From an uncultured delta proteobacterium (lineage in GTDB: Bacteria; Desulfobacterota; Desulfobulbia; Desulfobulbales; Desulfurivibrionaceae): a stretch of 64,000 bases of DNA. The DNA lies in the NCBI GenBank assembly GCA_903869265.1, contig CAIPYE010000017.1, positions 62,001-126,000 on the forward strand, read 5' to 3'. Below are positions 29,876-39,969 of the stretch, one piece after another; the first letter of the stretch is position 1; every line of letters begins with the position of its first letter. The notes beneath the pieces were generated by a model, which was not told the DNA's origin, ran no database searches, and saw only the letters and a list, made by a program, of their open reading frames with translations. A program made the position numbers and the translations under genes.

Positions 29876-32818
29876 CTACATTTTTTCCGGATTCTTTTTG
29901 TTCTCCCGCAGGGTTTCACGAATAGCACGGGCCAGATCGCCCATGGAAAAAGGCTTCTGGATGAAATGGATGCCCGGATCCAGCACGCCGTGGTGAGCGA
30001 TGACGTTTGCCGTATAACCCGACATGTAGAGGCATTGCATCGCCGGTCGGAGGGCAGAGAGCCGTTGCACCAACTCCCGACCGTTCATCTCGGGCATCAC
30101 CACATCGGTGATGAGCAGATGGATTTCCCCGACCTGCTCTTGGGCCAGCTGAATCGCCATCATCGGCGTGTTGGCGGCAAGCACCGTGTAGCCCAGGCGT
30201 TGGAGTATCGTCTTGCCGAGATTCAGGATTGCACCATCGTCTTCCACCAGCAGCACCGTTTCCGTGCCGCCTGCGGGTTTTTTTTCCGCCCGGCTGGTCT
30301 CCGTCGGCACTGTTTCACTGGTGAAGCTGGGCAGATAGATGCTGAAGGTGGTGCCCTGACCAGGCTCGCTGTACACGTTGACAAAACCGTTGTTCTGCCG
30401 GACGATGCCATCCACGGTTGCCAGCCCCAGGCCGGTTCCCTTGCCCTGTTCCTTGGTGGTGAAAAAAGGCTCGAAGATTTGGGCCAGGGTTTCCGTGTCC
30501 ATGCCGCAGCCATTGTCGCTCACCGCCAGCAGGACATATTCGCCGGGGAGGGCCTCCGGATGGTCGGCGCAATAGGACGAATCCAGCGAGACATTTTCCG
30601 TTTCGATGGTGATCTTGCCGGTGTCGGCAATGGCGTCGCGGGCGTTGACCGCCAGGTTGGCCAGGATCTGATCGAGCTGGGAAGGGTCGATTTTCACGGG
30701 CCACAGGTTGTGGCCCGGCAGCCAGGCAAGGTCGATATCCTCGCCGATGAGCCGCTGGAGCATTTTCAGCATGCCCGAGACGGTATCGTTTAAGTCGAGG
30801 ATCTTGGGGTTCGCTGTCTGCTTGCGGGCAAAGGCAAGGAGCTGGCGGGTGAGATCGGCGGAGCGTATGGCCGCCTTGCGAATCTCTAAAAGTTCTTCAT
30901 GCACGGGATTTGTTGCCTCAACCTTGGCGAGGGAGAGCTCGCTGTACCCGAGAATCGTCTGGAGCATGTTGTTGAAGTCATGGGCCACTCCGCCGGCCAG
31001 CCTGCCCACCAACTCCATCTTCTGGGATTGGAGCAGCTGGGCCTGCAAGGTTCTCTGTTCCTCCTCCGCCCGGATATGTCTGCTGATGTCGATGATGACA
31101 CCGTCAAGCCAAACAAGATCGCCCTTGGGATCGTAAATACCCTGCCCTTTTTCGTGCACCCAGATGGTGACGCCATCGGACCGGATCAGGCGATACTTCA
31201 TTTCAAAGGGCTGATGGGCAACCACCCCAGCCTGCACGGCGCGGTCAACCATGGCGCAATCGTCGGGGTGGATGATGCTCGCGTAGGAGCGGACCGCGTT
31301 GTTAATAAAATCGGCAGCCGGGTAGCCGGTCATGCGCTCTATTTCATCACTGAAAAAGAGCATGGTCCAGTGTTCGTCGTTCAGGCAACGATAGGCCAGG
31401 CCGGGCAGATTGCTGACCAGGGTCCGGTAGCGCTCCTCGCTTTCCCTGAGCGCGGTTTCGGCTTGTTTGCGTTCTGTAATGTCGGTGTGGGTGCCCAGCA
31501 TCCGCAAGGGGCGGCCTGCGGCATCGTATTCCACCACCTTGCCGAGGGAGAGGATCCATTTCCAGTCGCCAGTCTTGGTTCGTTGCCGAAACTCTACCCG
31601 GTATTCGGGAGCCTTGCCGGCGACGTAATCCCGATAGGCAGCGGCCACGGATTCGCGATCATCGGGGTGCAACCGTTCGATCCATTTGGCATTGGTCTCT
31701 TGGAATTGGGCCGGATCATATCCGAGCATGGTGGCGTATCCCGGATTGATCTGGGCCTCGCCTGTCTGGATATTAAGGTCATATAACCCCTGGTTGGCCG
31801 CCATAAGTGCCAACCGGAGCCGCTCTTCGTTTGTTTTGAGGACTTCGGCAGTGTTTTTCCGGTCGGTGATATCCACCAGCAGAGCCAGGACGTAATCCAG
31901 CGAGCCATCCGCGAACCGCACGCAGCCAACGGAGAGGTCCGCCCAGATGACAGCGCCGTCCTTGCGGAGAAAGCGTTTTTCCATGGAATATTCATCAATT
32001 GCGCCGGAGAGCAGCCGCTCGAAATTGCTCAGGTCGGCCTGTAGATCCTCGGGGTGGGTGAGTTCCGCCCATCGCAATTGTGACAACTCTTCATAGGAAT
32101 ACCCCAGCATCCGGCACAGTTCGTTGTTCACCTGCAGCCAGCCTTTTTGGGGCGAGGTGATGGCCATGCCCACGATCTGTCGCTCAAAAAACAGGCGCAT
32201 CCGTTCTTCGCTGGCCTGTAATTCCATGGCGATCCGCTCCCGCCGTTGGCGCAGGACCATCAGCGAACCCAGCATGGCCGTGGCCAGCGGGTAGATCAGC
32301 AAAACCGGCAGGCTGATTATGGCAAGCACCTGCAGGGCGATGGCCCAGGGCAGGAAAAACATCAGCGCCAGCATGACCGCATGGACGAGGACGCCGAAGA
32401 GGTAGAGTTCGCGCCAGGAAAAATCCTCCGTTGCCGGGCGACGGTAATGCCGCCAGGCAAGACCCAGGGTGCCGGAGGCCATGATCACCGAAATCCCGGT
32501 CACGGTAGCGGCCCCGCCCAGGGAAAGGCGGAAGGCTGCCGCCATAGCCATGGCAACGGCAGTGGGCACCACCCCGAAGAACAGACCTGCCACGCCAAGG
32601 AGCACCGAGCGGGTATCGAACACGATCCCTGTCACATAGCGCCAGGAAGAGAGCATGATGATGATGCAAAGGATTCCGAGGATTATCCCGATGGACAGTT
32701 GCACCGGCAGGGTCGGTTTCTTCAGCCGGAAGCGACTGGTGGTCAGGTCGTAGACAAAGGCCATGGCCAGGAGCAGGGCGGCGTTCTGGATGAGCGCGGG
32801 AAAGGCAGTGTCAAGCAT
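29876..32818 (-). CDS. Hybrid sensor histidine kinase (5TMR-LYT-like membrane domain, multiple PAS, HisKA/HATPase, C-terminal REC)
   Basis: Multi-TM N-terminus; PAS/PAC repeats; [42 protein letters not shown]...[12 protein letters not shown]. Confidence 0.92.
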   Translation of the reverse strand: MLDTAFPALIQNAALLLAMAFVYDLTTSRFRLKKPTLPVQLSIGIILGILCIIIMLSSWRYVTGIVFDTRSVLLGVAGLFFGVVPTAVAMAMAAAFRLSLGGAATVTGISVIMASGTLGLAWRHYRRPATEDFSWRELYLFGVLVHAVMLALMFFLPWAIALQVLAIISLPVLLIYPLATAMLGSLMVLRQRRERIAMELQASEERMRLFFERQIVGMAITSPQKGWLQVNNELCRMLGYSYEELSQLRWAELTHPEDLQADLSNFERLLSGAIDEYSMEKRFLRKDGAVIWADLSVGCVRFADGSLDYVLALLVDITDRKNTAEVLKTNEERLRLALMAANQGLYDLNIQTGEAQINPGYATMLGYDPAQFQETNAKWIERLHPDDRESVAAAYRDYVAGKAPEYRVEFRQRTKTGDWKWILSLGKVVEYDAAGRPLRMLGTHTDITERKQAETALRESEERYRTLVSNLPGLAYRCLNDEHWTMLFFSDEIERMTGYPAADFINNAVRSYASIIHPDDCAMVDRAVQAGVVAHQPFEMKYRLIRSDGVTIWVHEKGQGIYDPKGDLVWLDGVIIDISRHIRAEEEQRTLQAQLLQSQKMELVGRLAGGVAHDFNNMLQTILGYSELSLAKVEATNPVHEELLEIRKAAIRSADLTRQLLAFARKQTANPKILDLNDTVSGMLKMLQRLIGEDIDLAWLPGHNLWPVKIDPSQLDQILANLAVNARDAIADTGKITIETENVSLDSSYCADHPEALPGEYVLLAVSDNGCGMDTETLAQIFEPFFTTKEQGKGTGLGLATVDGIVRQNNGFVNVYSEPGQGTTFSIYLPSFTSETVPTETSRAEKKPAGGTETVLLVEDDGAILNLGKTILQRLGYTVLAANTPMMAIQLAQEQVGEIHLLITDVVMPEMNGRELVQRLSALRPAMQCLYMSGYTANVIAHHGVLDPGIHFIQKPFSMGDLARAIRETLRENKKNPEKM

Positions 32819-32938
32819 GCGTGGTCATTCCTCGTGAGGCTTTAAGACCAGAGGGGGATAAAGCCGAGGCAACTTTTTGCGCCTCGTAATTTCCTTTCTT
32901 TTTTTATACCACATTTTGTCAAACAACACATCTTGGCA

Positions 32939-32975
32939 CAAAAAAAGGGTTTCCAGGAAAAACCTGGAAACCCTT
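32939..32975 (-). terminator. Rho-independent terminator, apparently the original tRNA-Leu terminator displaced by the island
   Basis: Perfect 13-bp stem AAGGGTTTCCAGG/CCTGGAAACCCTT with A5 loop; T-run on minus strand. Confidence 0.8.
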
Positions 32976-32983
32976 GATTTACT

Positions 32984-33012
32984 TGGTGCGGAGGTCTTAT
33001 TCGAACTCATGG
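32984..33012 (-). repeat. Degenerate duplicate of tRNA-Leu 3' end (candidate attL of island)
   Basis: TGGTGCGGAGGTCTTATTCGAACTCATGG resembles TGGTGCCGGAGGTCGGAATCGAACCGACATGG at 43081. Confidence 0.65.
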
Positions 33013-33060
33013 AATAACATGTTGTTGTTTCTGATATTTATTAATTGGAAATGTTTGGCG

Positions 33061-33082
33061 TACCCCCAAGAATACCCCCAAA
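33061..33082. promoter_or_regulatory. Candidate integrase arm-type sites, left end
   Basis: TACCCCCAAG and TACCCCCAAA in tandem; same decamer near right end. Confidence 0.5.
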
Positions 33083-33133
33083 GGTTTGGGCCGGGGACAA
33101 TCGTGAGCGAGTCCATATTAATCTCCGCATTGT

Positions 33134-36100
33134 TCAAACAAAATATCGGCTCATAATTTTATCATGCGCTTGCAAGATGTTCTTGTGATATGGCATCCCA
33201 ATTGAATGCCCGACAAGCCAGCCCAACGCATGTTCTTGCATAAAAAATTTTCTTCTTTCTACTCTCCTTATTATTAACATAACAAGGGTCACCAATTTTT
33301 CTCGACTCCCTTTTGTGAAAAAGCAGAACACTTCACTTGCAATTCGTTTTATTTTTAAATCATCAGAGCATTCATCAATAACTGCATCAATGAAAGAACT
33401 CATTACCCCAGAATTTGCACTCATGTCAGCTGATGGCCCACCTACCATTTCAAGCATACTGGTCAACTCATGGGTAATTTCAAAATTATCTTTTCTTGCT
33501 TGATGTATCAAGCAATTTGGGTCGAGAGATATATAGTTATGTCCGGCCAAAGCGAGTGTATTGACTGCCTCGCAATATTCGTCCGAAGTAATATGACCAT
33601 CTTCTTTCGCGATTATCAACACAGGCTGTAGCCATGTGGTTGCCGCTTCAAAAGTAGCCCCAGCCCAAACCCTAAACCCATAGTCTTCAGATAAAAGCAA
33701 TAGATCGTTACCCTCAGCGGCCACAGCAGGGTCGCAAGCTACTTTCCCAACGGTATTAATTATTCTCAACATCTCGGGCGTGAAATCTTTTTTGGGCATA
33801 GCGGGCGCTATCGAGGCCACTTTTTTAATCCATACGATTTCTTTGTCGCACTCAGCAGCCACCCTTTGCAAGGTTTCATCGGAATACTCTTCAAAAACCA
33901 TTTGGCCTTCTCTCCATGCCATAAACCCTTTCACCTTCCCAATATTTTGCTTTGACTCCATGGCTCTTCGAGCGAAAAGATCAACAACTGATTGCGTGGT
34001 GTGAATTTTTCCACATACCGCTATTACAGCTTTTTCCATACCCAAGCGTCGAACGACCGACAATGTAATTGCGTCAAGCACACACCCTACTTGAGAATGA
34101 CGCCTTATCGTCTGGATGGCCGCTCTACGTTCAGGGTATGTACCCCGACATACTTGACACTGCATGCCAACGGACGGGAGCCCACCCCAAACCTCTAAAG
34201 GGTCTTTACCAACAAGCGCAGCCACAAATACAAGTGGAAGTCCTTGCGATTGATACTTCCCCAAAATACCTTCGTCAACCTCGGCACACGCTTTGGTAAC
34301 AGCACGCATATCCTCAAAGGGGTCCGCAGCAGCAGGATCGAATGTGAATTTTTGCAAACCCCTCGCTCGAGGAAATCGCTCATTAAACTCATCGAGTGAA
34401 CGATGGAATGCGTCCAGATACTTGGATTTGACCCAGTCAATCTCAACAGGTTTGGATCCGATACGCTCTTGCAAGTTAAACTTGACACCTGGCTCCTTGC
34501 CAATAAGGAGCACAGCTAAGTCACTAGCTGGACTTAAACGCTCATTCTCAAAGTAGGCATGCTTATTCTTTTCAATACGATATCGTCGTCGCTCACCACC
34601 CTCGACCAGAAGACAAACTACAGTGTTCTCTGCAACTACAGTTGCAGAAGGCATCACCGCCCCAAAATCCTCATCAAGAAACACAAGGGCTTGATAAGCA
34701 AGATGTGCTTGGGGGACATCCCAATTATCCATGAGCACTGAATATCCATATTCTAGGCCTTGCAATGCTTCTCCGTAATGGATAATTATGGCCGCAAGTT
34801 GAATTCGTTGCTCGGGTGGCCCAACCAACTTCACCAACTCAAGATGTTTCAATGATCGTCGTATGTCGCTATCTCGACCAGCTCTCTGCCAGATTCCGAG
34901 CCGGTGAAGTATCATTTTAATATCGTTTGGAAACTTTCCGAGATATAACGTAATTTTCTTATCTGCCATTGCGTTGCCGGCATTAATCGCAAGGATTGCA
35001 TTAGCCCTCAGGAACCAATCACTCTCCCGAAGAGAGGGCGGCACTTCATCCAATATTTCCCGTGCTGTAACCCAGGAGCCTGAGTTTATTGAAGCTGCAA
35101 TCAAAATGCGAAGGCCTTCACTTTCACGGTTCGTAGCAACACGATTTTTCAACAGACTACATATTGCATCATCACGGCCTAGCTTTCTAGCTTCGAAACT
35201 CAATAACATTCGTGATAACAAACTCGTTTGGTCCGTAACTAACGCCAAGGCGTCTTCAAAAGCATTACTTGCACCTTCATTATCTCCAGCGGCATAATAG
35301 GTGTTTACCTGCATGGCTCTAAGAGAAAGGCTTGCTGGTTTCGCTTCAACCCGTTGCGTTATAGCATCAATTGCAACTTGCTTTTCTCCTTGCTTTAAAT
35401 ATGCCCGAAGACGAACACTAAGAAAAACCGCCTGAACGTGCTCCGGAAAAACACTTTCGTCTATGCCGTCAATCAGTTCCAGTGCTTCGCTTTGCCTCCC
35501 CTTTTCATCCAATGCTTCAACAAAAATACCTATCGCCTCTAGATCCTTTGGCGTATCCGGAAACAATGCTAAAACTGCTGCTGGGTCATTTTCCGATAGA
35601 GCAATAATCGCCCGCTGAACCCTGAGATTTTCATCTAAAGGATTCTGTTTTATCGAAGCCTCAAGGATTTCCTTCGCTTTCGAGTGGTCATTGGTGAATC
35701 GAAGCGCCAAGGCCGCATTGTGAGCGGTGGACGGAGATAAAGCTAACCCATTCCGGATCGCCAAACTCGCTTGTGTAACTAGGATTTCAGCAACGTCATC
35801 AATTCCTTGAAGATCAATGTTTTTCAAGATGCCGCCAGCGATAACATCACAATCAGTACAAATAAGCTCATCAAGCATTGCTTCCGCCGCAAACAGTTTC
35901 AACATCCGACATTCGGGATGCTTCTTTGATGCAGCCTTTGCCTCGCTCACCCAGGCAATATTGTCCCTGCATCTTAGAAAATGCACATATGCTATCAACA
36001 CATCTTCCGTCTTATGCAATGTCACCGGGACTTCACTGAGCGGATTATCACAGGCATCATCATCTATCAAAGCTTGAATCAAAGTCCCAGCAACCCCAGC

Positions 36101-37048
36101 ATTGCTTTGATCCTCCGCTAAAATTTTGCGTGCAAGATCAGCGGCCTCCTTGTAATTCCTTTTCAAGAGTAAGCCCGTTGCTTTATTTCTTGGCGCGTTC
36201 TTGTGTCCCGGACATTCGTTGTATGCATCAAGGAGTAGGCTTCCCGCTTCCTCATGCGCACCTAGTTTCAGTTTTGCAGAGGCGATACCAACCAAAATCC
36301 TGTACCGCTCTGAACCAGTCGCTTTCACCCAGGCGCTATTCTTAAGCTCTTCAAGTTGGCTAAGCGCGGCTTGAACATGACCCTCATCTATCAAGTGCTG
36401 AAATGCTGTTATTTGTCCATGAAGGGGCGTATTCTCATCACTTTCATTCAACGTATCATCTGAAGGTATTGACGATGGGGCTATAGTCCCCTTCGATATC
36501 ATTTCAATCGACTGCGCTACTTTTTCGATTTCTAAGATTATTTTTTCCTGACTTGTTTCTGCAAATGGACTCCAGGTCGGGTCAAAGGCTTTCCACGCTT
36601 TATCGTGCTTAGAAACGTGTTCCTCCACATCCTCCCACCCCCACACTGACACCAAAAAGGGATGAGTTGTTTTTGCCAATTTTTGGGTTAAAATTCGAGC
36701 ATATTTTTGAATTTCTTGGTCACGTGGAGCGGTCGTAACCAAAATAAATTCAGATAGTTCTGGCTTGAAGGTTTTTGCTTTGTCTACTTCAGAACGCAGG
36801 TCTTTCTCGGTGACCTTGTTTTCAAATTTTTTCTTACATTGAACACCTACAAGTTGGTCAATCTTTCTATTTCTGTGCCCAAAGACATCAACACCGTTCT
36901 GTTTTTGACCTGTTCGACCATTCTGTTGTGTATTGGGGTCGTCTAGTACACACGCAAATAGCTCACGGATACAACTTTCAAAATCTTGCCAATTTTTTGG
37001 TTTAGGCAATGAAGTGCTTGCTAGAGACATCAATAACTCCTTCAGCAA
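33134..37048 (-). CDS. 1304-aa multidomain protein: N-terminal Mrr-like restriction endonuclease fold, TPR array, GreA/B C-terminal-like domain, C-terminal PIN-like domain; predicted immune effector
   Basis: GVDVFGH...DQLVGVQCKKKF REase-like motif; TPR-like helices aa ~215-790; GGERRRYRI...LSPASDLAVLLIGKEPGVKFNL...EIDWVKSKY GreAB-C-like; CVLDAITLSVVRRLG...LLLLSEDYGFRVW PIN-like. Confidence 0.78.
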   Translation of the reverse strand: MLKELLMSLASTSLPKPKNWQDFESCIRELFACVLDDPNTQQNGRTGQKQNGVDVFGHRNRKIDQLVGVQCKKKFENKVTEKDLRSEVDKAKTFKPELSEFILVTTAPRDQEIQKYARILTQKLAKTTHPFLVSVWGWEDVEEHVSKHDKAWKAFDPTWSPFAETSQEKIILEIEKVAQSIEMISKGTIAPSSIPSDDTLNESDENTPLHGQITAFQHLIDEGHVQAALSQLEELKNSAWVKATGSERYRILVGIASAKLKLGAHEEAGSLLLDAYNECPGHKNAPRNKATGLLLKRNYKEAADLARKILAEDQSNAGVAGTLIQALIDDDACDNPLSEVPVTLHKTEDVLIAYVHFLRCRDNIAWVSEAKAASKKHPECRMLKLFAAEAMLDELICTDCDVIAGGILKNIDLQGIDDVAEILVTQASLAIRNGLALSPSTAHNAALALRFTNDHSKAKEILEASIKQNPLDENLRVQRAIIALSENDPAAVLALFPDTPKDLEAIGIFVEALDEKGRQSEALELIDGIDESVFPEHVQAVFLSVRLRAYLKQGEKQVAIDAITQRVEAKPASLSLRAMQVNTYYAAGDNEGASNAFEDALALVTDQTSLLSRMLLSFEARKLGRDDAICSLLKNRVATNRESEGLRILIAASINSGSWVTAREILDEVPPSLRESDWFLRANAILAINAGNAMADKKITLYLGKFPNDIKMILHRLGIWQRAGRDSDIRRSLKHLELVKLVGPPEQRIQLAAIIIHYGEALQGLEYGYSVLMDNWDVPQAHLAYQALVFLDEDFGAVMPSATVVAENTVVCLLVEGGERRRYRIEKNKHAYFENERLSPASDLAVLLIGKEPGVKFNLQERIGSKPVEIDWVKSKYLDAFHRSLDEFNERFPRARGLQKFTFDPAAADPFEDMRAVTKACAEVDEGILGKYQSQGLPLVFVAALVGKDPLEVWGGLPSVGMQCQVCRGTYPERRAAIQTIRRHSQVGCVLDAITLSVVRRLGMEKAVIAVCGKIHTTQSVVDLFARRAMESKQNIGKVKGFMAWREGQMVFEEYSDETLQRVAAECDKEIVWIKKVASIAPAMPKKDFTPEMLRIINTVGKVACDPAVAAEGNDLLLLSEDYGFRVWAGATFEAATTWLQPVLIIAKEDGHITSDEYCEAVNTLALAGHNYISLDPNCLIHQARKDNFEITHELTSMLEMVGGPSADMSANSGVMSSFIDAVIDECSDDLKIKRIASEVFCFFTKGSREKLVTLVMLIIRRVERRKFFMQEHALGWLVGHSIGMPYHKNILQAHDKIMSRYFV

Positions 37049-37128
37049 TCGTCAGATTCGATATTTTTTCTGCTGCCGACCAACTAACTCAACCCAGATT
37101 TTTTTGCAGTCGACCGCATTTTTTTCTC

Positions 37129-38121
37129 TTAATTTCCGAAAACATTTGGATCTGGCCGGTATCTCACGCAGCCAGCCGCAGCACTTGAGTCTGTCCTGCT
37201 CTTAAAAGTTTTACAAAATATTGGACCAATATAATTCTGCCCCTGAAACCAATCGGCTACCGCATGATATCGACACAGGAAGCAATTTTTAACCTTTACA
37301 CCTTTATGGAATGCTTTCTCCACCTCTTCGGCAAATGTACCCTTGTCTGCATATACTACTTCATTTACATAAAAATCTTTCTTTTTACACATTTTTTCAA
37401 ATTCGTACGCCTTATAGTTGCCGATATGACATTTGCCACTCGGGAATACCACAAAACAACAAATAAACTTTTTACATTCTTCCCGGATATCTTTCTTGAA
37501 AGGTGTCGGCTCAAAATTATACAAATAAACATCTAACATAGATATTTTATTAGAATTAAATATTTCTAAATCTTCTTCGGATTTAATCTCAAACTCTATG
37601 ATCTTTACTTTTGATTCTATTTTTTTATCAGTACAATTATGCGTTACAGCAATTTCAACATAAATCCTGTTATTATCTTTTGTTTTTAACAGCAAGTCCG
37701 GGACTAATTCCCCATCCTTTTTCTCAACATAAATTTCCTTAAATGCGTTTGTAAGGTCATACTCAGCATACTCCTCCGTTATCTCGCAACAACCATGCTT
37801 ACAATAATCACACAAAACAGGGATGGGATATTCTATAATATACGGGATGTTACACTCGAGACATTTCCTGTAAGTTTTTTCAAACAATAATTTACCAATC
37901 CGGTGCAGGTACGTTTCCAATGAACACTTTCGATTAACTTTATGTCGAAAATGCTTTGCACGCTTTTCACCAAGCACAGGAATGACCGTGTTTCCACAAC
38001 CAATACACGTGCAATCTTTTCGGCCAGTCTCGATTAATGAATTAACATCAATGACTGTCCCATTTTCAGACAAAGCATATCTGTATTGAACTTCAGAAGA
38101 GCCCATAAACAGCACTAACAA
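37129..38121 (-). CDS. CoiA-like nuclease domain protein
   Basis: CTCIGCGNTVIPVLGEKRAKHFRHK zinc-binding N-terminus; VPDLLLKTKDNNRIYVEIAVTHNC REase-like core. Confidence 0.72.
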   Translation of the reverse strand: MLVLFMGSSEVQYRYALSENGTVIDVNSLIETGRKDCTCIGCGNTVIPVLGEKRAKHFRHKVNRKCSLETYLHRIGKLLFEKTYRKCLECNIPYIIEYPIPVLCDYCKHGCCEITEEYAEYDLTNAFKEIYVEKKDGELVPDLLLKTKDNNRIYVEIAVTHNCTDKKIESKVKIIEFEIKSEEDLEIFNSNKISMLDVYLYNFEPTPFKKDIREECKKFICCFVVFPSGKCHIGNYKAYEFEKMCKKKDFYVNEVVYADKGTFAEEVEKAFHKGVKVKNCFLCRYHAVADWFQGQNYIGPIFCKTFKSRTDSSAAAGCVRYRPDPNVFGN

Positions 38122-38152
38122 AGCTCAGCGGAAACAACGCCGAAACACCTTG

Positions 38153-38887
38153 CTAGCCCTCAATGAATGCTTTTAATCCTTCCACCGACAACCACGGCTT
38201 TGTTTTATGGATTATTCGGTGACAATTGGCACAGATAATAGACAAATCATTTATTTTTGTTTTTTCACCGGGCTTCAATTCTGAAACAGGCTTGTTGTGA
38301 TGACACTCGGCGAAACCGTAGCCAAGTTTTCCATATTTTTCAGCGAAGTCAAAACCACACGCTTCACATTCAAGCGTGCCGGTTTTCTCGAAAACACTTT
38401 TTTTCTTCTTTTTTGTCGCTGAGGCGTTCCGCTCCCTAATTCGATGAGTTCTTGTCAGTACTTTGCCTTCAGAAAACTCCTCTTCTTCGTCGATCAGTTC
38501 ATTTTCTTCGTTTTCTGAACGTGGCGATTTCAATTGCGAATAATTGAGCTTTATTGCTTGAGCTACGCGAGAAAGATCGGTCTTGTTTTCAGAAAATTCA
38601 TTCCAAATTTCTTCCTCTAATTTCCCGCCAGCCTGAAGACCCTTGCCTGTATAATTTGGATCAAAACGCAAATAATTGCTCAGCTTCATACTGACGCCAT
38701 TGGGATTGCGAAAATCTTCGTTTGCTTCCGCACCAGCATGAATAGGGAGATTGTTTAATAACTTGCTGAGTTCGACAACTTCTGGATGATCTCTATCTGG
38801 GATAGCAGGGGCATACTTAAAGTAAAGATCCAGGGCTAGAATCAATTCATCTCTTGTCCAATTTGGATTTCTTGGCATACGCACCAC
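38153..38887 (-). CDS. HNH endonuclease (McrA-like)
   Basis: CEACGFDFAEKYG...AECHHNKPVSEL...LSIICANCHRIIHK. Confidence 0.88.
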   Translation of the reverse strand: MVRMPRNPNWTRDELILALDLYFKYAPAIPDRDHPEVVELSKLLNNLPIHAGAEANEDFRNPNGVSMKLSNYLRFDPNYTGKGLQAGGKLEEEIWNEFSENKTDLSRVAQAIKLNYSQLKSPRSENEENELIDEEEEFSEGKVLTRTHRIRERNASATKKKKKSVFEKTGTLECEACGFDFAEKYGKLGYGFAECHHNKPVSELKPGEKTKINDLSIICANCHRIIHKTKPWLSVEGLKAFIEG

Positions 38888-39018
38888 CGAAAAATAAGTT
38901 GCTAACGATTGTCAGGACATTAGACTAATCTGCCACCGAACCCGAAGCCCGCTTTTTTTTACAGAAAAATGAACGGTATGAAATAAATTACTGATCAGGC
39001 ACCCCAACAGGACATAAA

Positions 39019-39969
39019 ATGACCCAACTGGAAATAGACAAATGGGCTCAAGGAAAACCCCCCTTGCTGGCTATCCTCTCCCAGCACTCAGCTAGTTTTG
39101 TCGATGATCTTCACGAAATCCTTTCATACGCCATCAAGCAAGAGCAGATCCCCAAATTTCCAGAAGCAGATCCCAAACAATGGCTTCGGCTTTATCGCAA
39201 ACATCGCCATTTGGAAAAATGTGCGCTTACTGCCCTCCAAGAATTGGGCGGAAATTTCGGCACATTCATTGTCGGATTTTATTCTGGCATCCAATCTTTT
39301 CGCAAAACGCAGACCCTTACTGAAGATCAAGCCCCTAAAGCTCCTACCTTGGAACAACAAACGAAAGCGCAGGCACTATGGCAGGAAGCTTATAAAGTCA
39401 GCCTTGCTGATCTTGAAACCGACCTCAAAAATCATCACATCCATATCCAAGGCGTCAAAGAAAAGACAAAAGAACTTTGCCTCAATCAAGAATTTCTGTT
39501 CATCTTCAAGGTGCTTCTCCCCTGCTTGCTACTTTACAACACAACACCGTTGAAACTGCTCCGCCAGGCTCGGCTTGGTAACCGCAAGGCGATTGAAAAC
39601 CTTGTCCGGCTTGACAAAATGATCCTTGCAGACCATGGGATTATGCGGCAAACTCAGCGATTATTGCACCGGAACAAACACAAGCATGAATCTGTCGTTG
39701 CCGTGCCCTACAGGGATACACCTAAATTCGAGCTTTCCCGAAAAACTACCATATACCTCCTGGCCGGGTTGATCTCTCAAATGGCCAAGGAACTCAACCA
39801 TAAACTCACCGCACCTCAAATCCGAGCGCTTTTTGATGCAATTGCCCATGACAGAAGCAACGGTGAACAGATAATTGACTCTGACCTCCCACCATCTCAT
39901 GAAGCCTTTTACAAGGCCATACAAAGATATCGTTCTCTCTTTGCAAATCTCTCCCCTACCCGGACATAA
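39019..39969 (+). CDS. Hypothetical protein, island-encoded, no family recognised
   Basis: Intact 316-aa ORF, divergent from the nuclease operon. Confidence 0.65.
   Translation: MTQLEIDKWAQGKPPLLAILSQHSASFVDDLHEILSYAIKQEQIPKFPEADPKQWLRLYRKHRHLEKCALTALQELGGNFGTFIVGFYSGIQSFRKTQTLTEDQAPKAPTLEQQTKAQALWQEAYKVSLADLETDLKNHHIHIQGVKEKTKELCLNQEFLFIFKVLLPCLLLYNTTPLKLLRQARLGNRKAIENLVRLDKMILADHGIMRQTQRLLHRNKHKHESVVAVPYRDTPKFELSRKTTIYLLAGLISQMAKELNHKLTAPQIRALFDAIAHDRSNGEQIIDSDLPPSHEAFYKAIQRYRSLFANLSPTRT

Noticed and set aside
32984-33012. Second functional tRNA gene
   Set aside because: Only the T-arm/acceptor 3' portion is present and it is degenerate; upstream sequence does not form a tRNA
33134-37048. 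Avs/STAND-type NTPase defence protein
   Set aside because: No Walker A/P-loop motif found between the REase-like and TPR-like regions
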